Origin: JBMNCQ01 sp049366715
Lineage (GTDB): Bacteria; Bacillota; Peptococcia; Peptococcales; BICA1-8
Assembly: GCA_049366715.1 (NCBI GenBank)
Contig: JBMNCQ010000106.1
Span: 1 to 9,100, forward strand
Length of the DNA: 9,100 nucleotides
Direction of reading: 5' to 3'
Shown: positions 5,494-9,100 of the stretch, one piece after another
How the letters are laid out: each line of letters begins with the position of its first letter
Position numbering within the stretch: the first letter of the stretch is position 1
Made by a program: the position numbers and the translations under genes
The notes under the pieces: model-generated
Databases searched by the model: none
What the model was told of the DNA's origin: nothing
What the model saw: only the letters and a program-made list of their open reading frames with translations

Positions 5494-6690
5494 ATGGAAC
5501 TTACCGAAAAACTCCGGATCTTAGGTAATGCGGCCAAATATGACATCTGTGCTTCAACTGCTACCAACAAAAAACATAACATTAAGGGAGGGTTCGGCGA
5601 TGTATTCCAGCATACGGTCTGCCACAGCTTTACCCCTGACGGGCGTTGTGTAAATCTCTTAAAGGTCCTCATGAGTAATGAATGCCAGAGTGACTGTTTT
5701 TACTGCCCCAGCAGAAAAGACACCGATATTCCCAGAACATCCTTTGCACCGGAGGAATTAAGCAAACTTTTCGTAGAGTTCTATAAACGAAATTTTGTGG
5801 AAGGCCTGTTTTTATCTTCAGGAATTAAATTTAATACGTCCCGGACTATGGAAGACATGCTGAAAACCTGTGAGATGCTTCGTTATAAATACAGATACAA
5901 CGGCTACATACATTTAAAGATCCTTCCTAACGCTTCCTATGACTATGTGCAAAGAGCCTGTCAATTAGCCAACAGGGTCAGCATTAATGTAGAGGTTCCG
6001 ACCCAGGAACACATGTCTAAACTCAGCAATTATAAGCAGCTGGAAAGAGATATCCTGCATAGGATGGGCTGGATCAAAGAGCTTTCCACCCTGCAGAAAA
6101 GTAAAAACATAACCCAGAGCACGCAGTTCATTGTCGGGGCAGCAGGTGAAGACGATAAAACGATTATTAATTCCATGGCTAAATTATTGCAGGATTTCAA
6201 CCTTACCCGGTCTTATTTCAGTACTTTTGTCCCTATTGAAAATACCCCTTTGGAAAATAATGCGCCGGCAGAGTCTTACCGGGAAGGAAAGCTTTACCAG
6301 GCAGACTTTTTGCTCCGTATCTACAAATACCGCCCTGCTGATTTTGTTTTTGAAAAAAATGGCAATCTTCCTGGCGATATTGATGTTAAATTAGCCATAG
6401 CCTTAAATAATCCGGCCGGTTTTCCCCGGGAAATTAACTCCTGCAACTACTCCCAGCTCATTAAGATTCCCGGCATCGGCCCCCAAACCGGGCAAAGGAT
6501 TATGGCCTTAAGAAAAAACGGGATTAAAATCTCGTCCCTGGGGCAGTTAAAAAAAATCGGGGCAGCCGTAAACCGGACCCAGTTTTTCATTACAATTAAC
6601 GGCAAAACTCAGGGAAATATTAACGTACTGCATTCTAAAATCCTTTTAGACAGGGAAAGGAGTCATTATAAACAAATGAGTTTATTTTAG
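5494..6690 (+). CDS. Putative DNA modification/repair radical SAM protein (TIGR03916 type)
   Basis: A 398-residue radical SAM enzyme. The 4Fe-4S-binding motif is CQSDCFYC (Cys64, Cys68, Cys71). The N-terminal KLRILGNAAKYDICAS and the segment GLFLSSGIK (104-112) match the TIGR03916 family as I know it. After the TIM-barrel part comes a helix-hairpin-helix region (LIKIPGIGPQTGQRI, 322-336, with a second hairpin to about 360), which implies binding to DNA. The extreme C-terminus is QMSLF, resembling the beta-clamp binding pentapeptide QL(S/D)LF and the QMSLL of E. coli MutS. The start is ATG 5494, with GAAGGGG 8 nt upstream. The GTG at 5485 overlaps that SD. It is the first gene of an operon with the DUF4130-like partner 23 nt downstream, under a LexA box. 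The family name is confident; the DNA substrate and reaction are, to my knowledge, undetermined. Confidence 0.88.
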   Translation: MELTEKLRILGNAAKYDICASTATNKKHNIKGGFGDVFQHTVCHSFTPDGRCVNLLKVLMSNECQSDCFYCPSRKDTDIPRTSFAPEELSKLFVEFYKRNFVEGLFLSSGIKFNTSRTMEDMLKTCEMLRYKYRYNGYIHLKILPNASYDYVQRACQLANRVSINVEVPTQEHMSKLSNYKQLERDILHRMGWIKELSTLQKSKNITQSTQFIVGAAGEDDKTIINSMAKLLQDFNLTRSYFSTFVPIENTPLENNAPAESYREGKLYQADFLLRIYKYRPADFVFEKNGNLPGDIDVKLAIALNNPAGFPREINSCNYSQLIKIPGIGPQTGQRIMALRKNGIKISSLGQLKKIGAAVNRTQFFITINGKTQGNINVLHSKILLDRERSHYKQMSLF

Positions 6691-6713
6691 AAATTAATCC
6701 GGAGGTGTCTACT

Positions 6714-7499
6714 TTGCAGGAAATTCTTTATTCTTCTTATGCTGCTTCTGTCTTTAAAGCATGTTTATTAGCCAAAATCGACGGTCATGCACTTCTGAAA
6801 AGTAAAACGGAAGTAACCTTTTCCCTTTTTGATACCGCGCAAATTGATATTGATAAGGTTTCCTCCCGGGATTTATATCATAAATACTGCAGTTATTACG
6901 GCAAAATCAACTGGCTTTTCAGCGGAGAATTTTCCCGGTTCAAAAAAATCATTAATCTTGTCTTCCGCCATAAAAATGCCGAAAAACTACGGCTGATTGA
7001 AAATGTGCTGCAAGAAAGCCTTCAGTATGGCCTGCAATTTGTTCTCGCCAACGCATCGGAGGACAGCAGGAAGTTATTTACATATTATAGCAGCGTTGCG
7101 GCCGATATTCATGCCAACAAAGGCCTTTGCCGCTTACAACCTCTAAAGGAGAACACTTTACTGGGTCAGATCAAAACGGAGCACAATACCGGAGATAAAA
7201 TTTTATATTTTTTTACGCAGCGCTTCCCCGGAAATAAAATCGTCCTGGTTGATAAAAATAAAGACCTGGCTTTTATCTATGACCTGAAACAGGTTTACAT
7301 AACCAACGGGCAGAACTACCAAAATCTTTATCAAAATATCCAAAGCCGGGACCTTTATACGGACTACTGGTATCTTTACTACGAAACCCAGTATATCCCG
7401 GAGAGGAAAAACCCTAAATTAGCCTTAAAAAATCTGCCGCAAAAACGCTGGAACGACAGTTTTGAAATAGAATTTCTCAAAAAGCATTTGGACAAATAA
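6714..7499 (+). CDS. DUF4130 / TIGR03915-type partner of the radical SAM protein
   Basis: A 261-residue protein of the kind found next to TIGR03916 radical SAM genes and described as a probable DNA metabolism protein. The C-terminal two-thirds carry family-like blocks: AADIHANKGLCRLQPL (129-144), GQIKTEHNTGDKILYFFTQRFPG (151-173), a VLVDKNKDLAFIYD stretch, and ERKNPKLALKNLPQKRWND (230-248). The N-terminus (LYSSYAASVFKACLL) is divergent from the usual YDGSFEGLL-like opening. It has no uracil-DNA-glycosylase domain, which many members carry as a C-terminal fusion. The start is probably TTG 6714, because GGAGG (6701-6705) is 8 nt upstream. The GTG at 6705 lies inside that SD. The 23-nt gap, shared strand and following terminator make it the second and last gene of the operon. 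Confidence 0.72.
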   Translation: MQEILYSSYAASVFKACLLAKIDGHALLKSKTEVTFSLFDTAQIDIDKVSSRDLYHKYCSYYGKINWLFSGEFSRFKKIINLVFRHKNAEKLRLIENVLQESLQYGLQFVLANASEDSRKLFTYYSSVAADIHANKGLCRLQPLKENTLLGQIKTEHNTGDKILYFFTQRFPGNKIVLVDKNKDLAFIYDLKQVYITNGQNYQNLYQNIQSRDLYTDYWYLYYETQYIPERKNPKLALKNLPQKRWNDSFEIEFLKKHLDK

Positions 7500-7526
7500 G
7501 AAAGGACATTCCGCCCTTTCTTATTT
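7494..7526. terminator. Bidirectional terminator between convergent genes
   Basis: Perfect 12-bp arms AAATAAGAAAGG (7494-7505) and CCTTTCTTATTT (7515-7526) enclose a 9-nt loop and include the stop codon of the upstream gene. The U-rich 3' arm serves the plus-strand operon. By symmetry it can also end the asparaginase transcript coming from the right. Confidence 0.7.
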
Positions 7527-7579
7527 GCCTGCAGGTAGTTAATAATGCTATTATCTTCGGCCCGGAGCCTGCCGCTATT

Positions 7580-8551
7580 TCAGCAATATTCTTTAAACAG
7601 ATTTACAATCCCCTCATGATTTAATCCCTGATTTAAAGCAATCATCAACAGCAAACGGGCTTTGGTGCCGGGATAATCCCCGGCAAAAATCACACCTAGT
7701 TTTGCTAAGGAATCCCCGCCGCCCGGATATCCATAATAAGGCACTACCCTTCCTAAATAGCTTCTTGATGTCATAACGACCTCTACACCGTTATGAATAA
7801 CATTTTTAATACCTTCATAAAATTTTTGATTCACATTTCCCAGCCCTACTCCTTCTACTACAATACCTTTAACCTTAGCGTGCAATGCTGCAACAAAAAA
7901 TTTGTCATCTGCTCCTGCATAAAACTTAATTATTTCTACGGGTAAGTCCCTAAAATCAGCGAGCCGGATTGTTTTTCTCCTTCCGGCAGCATAAAACTTT
8001 ATCTCCCCGGAATAAACAAAGCCCACTAATCCTTTATCCCCGCTGTCAAAGGCATCTAAGTGGTAAGTATGATACTTCTGGATCTCCCGGGCAGCAAAAA
8101 TCTTATTGGCGAAAACTACCAGGACACCTTTGCCGCGGGCCTCAAGAGTATCGGCAATCCGGAAAGCGGCATGCAAATTTTGGGGGCCGTCAGGCCAGGG
8201 ATCAGAAGCAGGCCTCTGGGCACCGGTTATTACTACAGGTTTTTCCGAGGATATTATCAAATCCAGGATAAATGCGGTTTCCTCCATTGTGGACGTACCA
8301 TGGCTAATCACAACACCCTTCACATCCCGGCGGCTTAAAAGCTCTTGGGTTTTCTGCCCCAGAGCAAACATATCCCGGGGGGTTAAATAAGTACTGTTTA
8401 AAGTAGTAAAATTCACCACATCCACAGGAGTTGGGCTGCCGGTATCTTTGAGGAGCTTTTCTCCGGCTAACGCTGCAATTAAGCCCCCTTTTCGCTTATC
8501 TTCAATCGTAGAAATAGTCCCCCCTGTAGCAAGTAAAATCAGCTTTTCGAT
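7580..8551 (-). CDS. L-asparaginase-type amidohydrolase with non-canonical start
   Basis: Up to 323 residues, the normal length for asparaginase I/II enzymes, which hydrolyse asparagine to aspartate and ammonia. Motif 1 LILLATGGTIS (4-14) holds the nucleophile candidate Thr12. Motif 2 is SHGTSTMEETA (83-93), with Ser87 where Asp is usual. TGAQRP (109-114) and the lysine of IQKYHTYHLDAF (Lys159) are present. No signal peptide is seen, so it is probably cytoplasmic. The coordinates assume initiation at ATC 8551, with AAGGGAG 8 nt upstream, giving the family-like (M)EKLILLATGG. CTG at 8542 behind AAGGA is the alternative (320 residues). The first standard start, GTG 8425, would drop motif 1 and cannot give an active enzyme. 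The D-to-S change makes the substrate less certain. The chemotaxis receptor gene lies 70 nt upstream, beyond a hairpin. Confidence 0.82.
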   Translation of the reverse strand: MEKLILLATGGTISTIEDKRKGGLIAALAGEKLLKDTGSPTPVDVVNFTTLNSTYLTPRDMFALGQKTQELLSRRDVKGVVISHGTSTMEETAFILDLIISSEKPVVITGAQRPASDPWPDGPQNLHAAFRIADTLEARGKGVLVVFANKIFAAREIQKYHTYHLDAFDSGDKGLVGFVYSGEIKFYAAGRRKTIRLADFRDLPVEIIKFYAGADDKFFVAALHAKVKGIVVEGVGLGNVNQKFYEGIKNVIHNGVEVVMTSRSYLGRVVPYYGYPGGGDSLAKLGVIFAGDYPGTKARLLLMIALNQGLNHEGIVNLFKEYC

Positions 8552-8579
8552 CCTTATCGCTCCCTTCTGCTTTTACACA

Positions 8580-8610
8580 AATAAAACCGCTGCCTGGCAA
8601 CGGTTTTATT
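8580..8610 (-). terminator. Terminator of the chemotaxis receptor gene
   Basis: Arms AATAAAACCG (8580-8589) and CGGTTTTATT (8601-8610) are exact inverted repeats with an 11-nt loop that can pair further. On the minus strand the stem ends in CGGTTTTATTTGTGT. It lies 12 nt past the receptor stop and only about 14 nt before the SD of the asparaginase gene. Confidence 0.72.
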
Positions 8611-8621
8611 GTGCAGGTTTT

Positions 8622-9100
8622 TTATTTAAGTTCGTCTTCCTCTTTGAGGTTAAAATCTAAGGGTTTGCCGGCATCCACAGCTTTTTCTGCAGTGCCTTCC
8701 GGTATTTCATCTTCCGGCTGCCGGGCCGTCTCCGGAGAGCCGCCCTCTCCATAAGCAGGCTCATCATAATCAACGTCAGCCTCTTCTCCGCTGTCTTCCG
8801 TCACTGCTTCCTCAAAAGAATCCGCAAGAAACTCTTCCTCTATACCTGGCTCTTCCTGAATAGTTTCTTCGCCTATTTCCTCCGTATTTTTATAAAACGA
8901 GAGGATTTCCTTCAGCTCTGTAGCAAGTTTCTTTAAGCCATGTACCGCCTGGGCAACTTCATTGATGGATGCTGTCTGTTCTTCCGCTGTCGCGGCAATT
9001 TCTTCGGCACTTGCCGATACTTCTTCCGTTACCGCACTGACATTATTCATATAACCCTGCACCGCATCTTTACTTACGACTACTTTATCCATAGCTTTTG
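8622..9100 (-). CDS. Methyl-accepting chemotaxis protein, C-terminal end (partial)
   Basis: The 3' end of a chemotaxis receptor. The frame is open to the right edge, so the true start lies outside the window; an internal Met sits at 9092. The first ~70 visible residues are the end of the cytoplasmic coiled-coil hairpin, with the methylation-region type repeat VSAVTEEVSASAEEIAATAEEQTASINEVAQ, where Glu/Gln pairs are candidate methyl acceptors, followed by LKKLATELKEILSFYK. A tail of about 88 residues follows that is strongly acidic and low in complexity, rich in Glu, Asp, Gly and Pro, and ends in FNLKEEDELK. It has no NWETF-type CheR-docking pentapeptide. The sensor and membrane parts cannot be seen, so the ligand is unknown. 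A terminator follows at 8580-8610. Confidence 0.85.
   Translation of the reverse strand, partial: KAMDKVVVSKDAVQGYMNNVSAVTEEVSASAEEIAATAEEQTASINEVAQAVHGLKKLATELKEILSFYKNTEEIGEETIQEEPGIEEEFLADSFEEAVTEDSGEEADVDYDEPAYGEGGSPETARQPEDEIPEGTAEKAVDAGKPLDFNLKEEDELK

Noticed and set aside
5245..5672. Minus-strand open frames in and beside the divergent intergenic region
   Set aside because: They overlap the LexA box, the promoter and the start of the radical SAM gene, and show no SD or recognisable domain.
6705..6707. GTG start for the DUF4130 partner
   Set aside because: The GTG lies within the GGAGG SD itself; TTG 6714 is correctly spaced.
1..9100. tRNA, rRNA, CRISPR array, intact transposase or riboswitch
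   Set aside because: None was seen on either strand by eye; no regularly spaced direct repeats and no complete transposase frame.

Overview
The window looks like chromosome of an anaerobic, low-to-mid GC Firmicute, most likely a clostridial Peptococcaceae-type bacterium. The grounds are strong AGGAGG-type ribosome binding sites, U-tract terminators, a Bacillus/Clostridium-type LexA box, and a gene set typical of that group (DUF169 protein, stand-alone LUD-domain protein, DNA-repair radical SAM pair). The species cannot be named from the sequence alone. Intact genes are well spaced and many stretches between them hold decayed genes.

Layout. Positions 1-323 hold a long hairpin terminator (5-60) and a small, frameshifted membrane-protein frame on the minus strand. 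Next on the minus strand come a DUF169 protein (336-1055) with an extended -10 promoter, a coding-like remnant (1315-1512) lying in frame behind the stop of the next gene, and a five-helix membrane protein (1513-2397). A non-coding stretch with REP-like words (about 2431-2690) follows, then a class I SAM methyltransferase (2696-3313). A clearly degenerate gene (3359-3775) follows, carrying two in-frame stops and two compensating frameshifts. After it come a single-domain peroxiredoxin (3843-4307) with a perfect inverted repeat upstream, and a LUD-domain protein (4588-5226).

The most interesting unit is on the plus strand, 5415-7526. A LexA/DinR box overlaps the -35 of a good sigma-A promoter. 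The promoter drives a two-gene operon: a TIGR03916-type radical SAM protein (putative DNA modification/repair, C-terminal helix-hairpin-helix, and a C-terminal QMSLF that resembles a sliding-clamp binding motif) and its usual partner of the TIGR03915/DUF4130 type. The partner lacks the uracil-DNA-glycosylase domain often fused to this family. SOS box, DNA-binding domain and clamp-like motif together suggest a damage-induced, clamp-recruited radical SAM repair system whose chemistry is, to my knowledge, undetermined.

The right end, on the minus strand, holds an L-asparaginase-type amidohydrolase and the C-terminal end of a methyl-accepting chemotaxis protein with a long acidic tail. The catalytic N-terminus of the asparaginase is encoded upstream of any ATG/GTG/TTG, so it must start at ATC or CTG or have lost its start codon.
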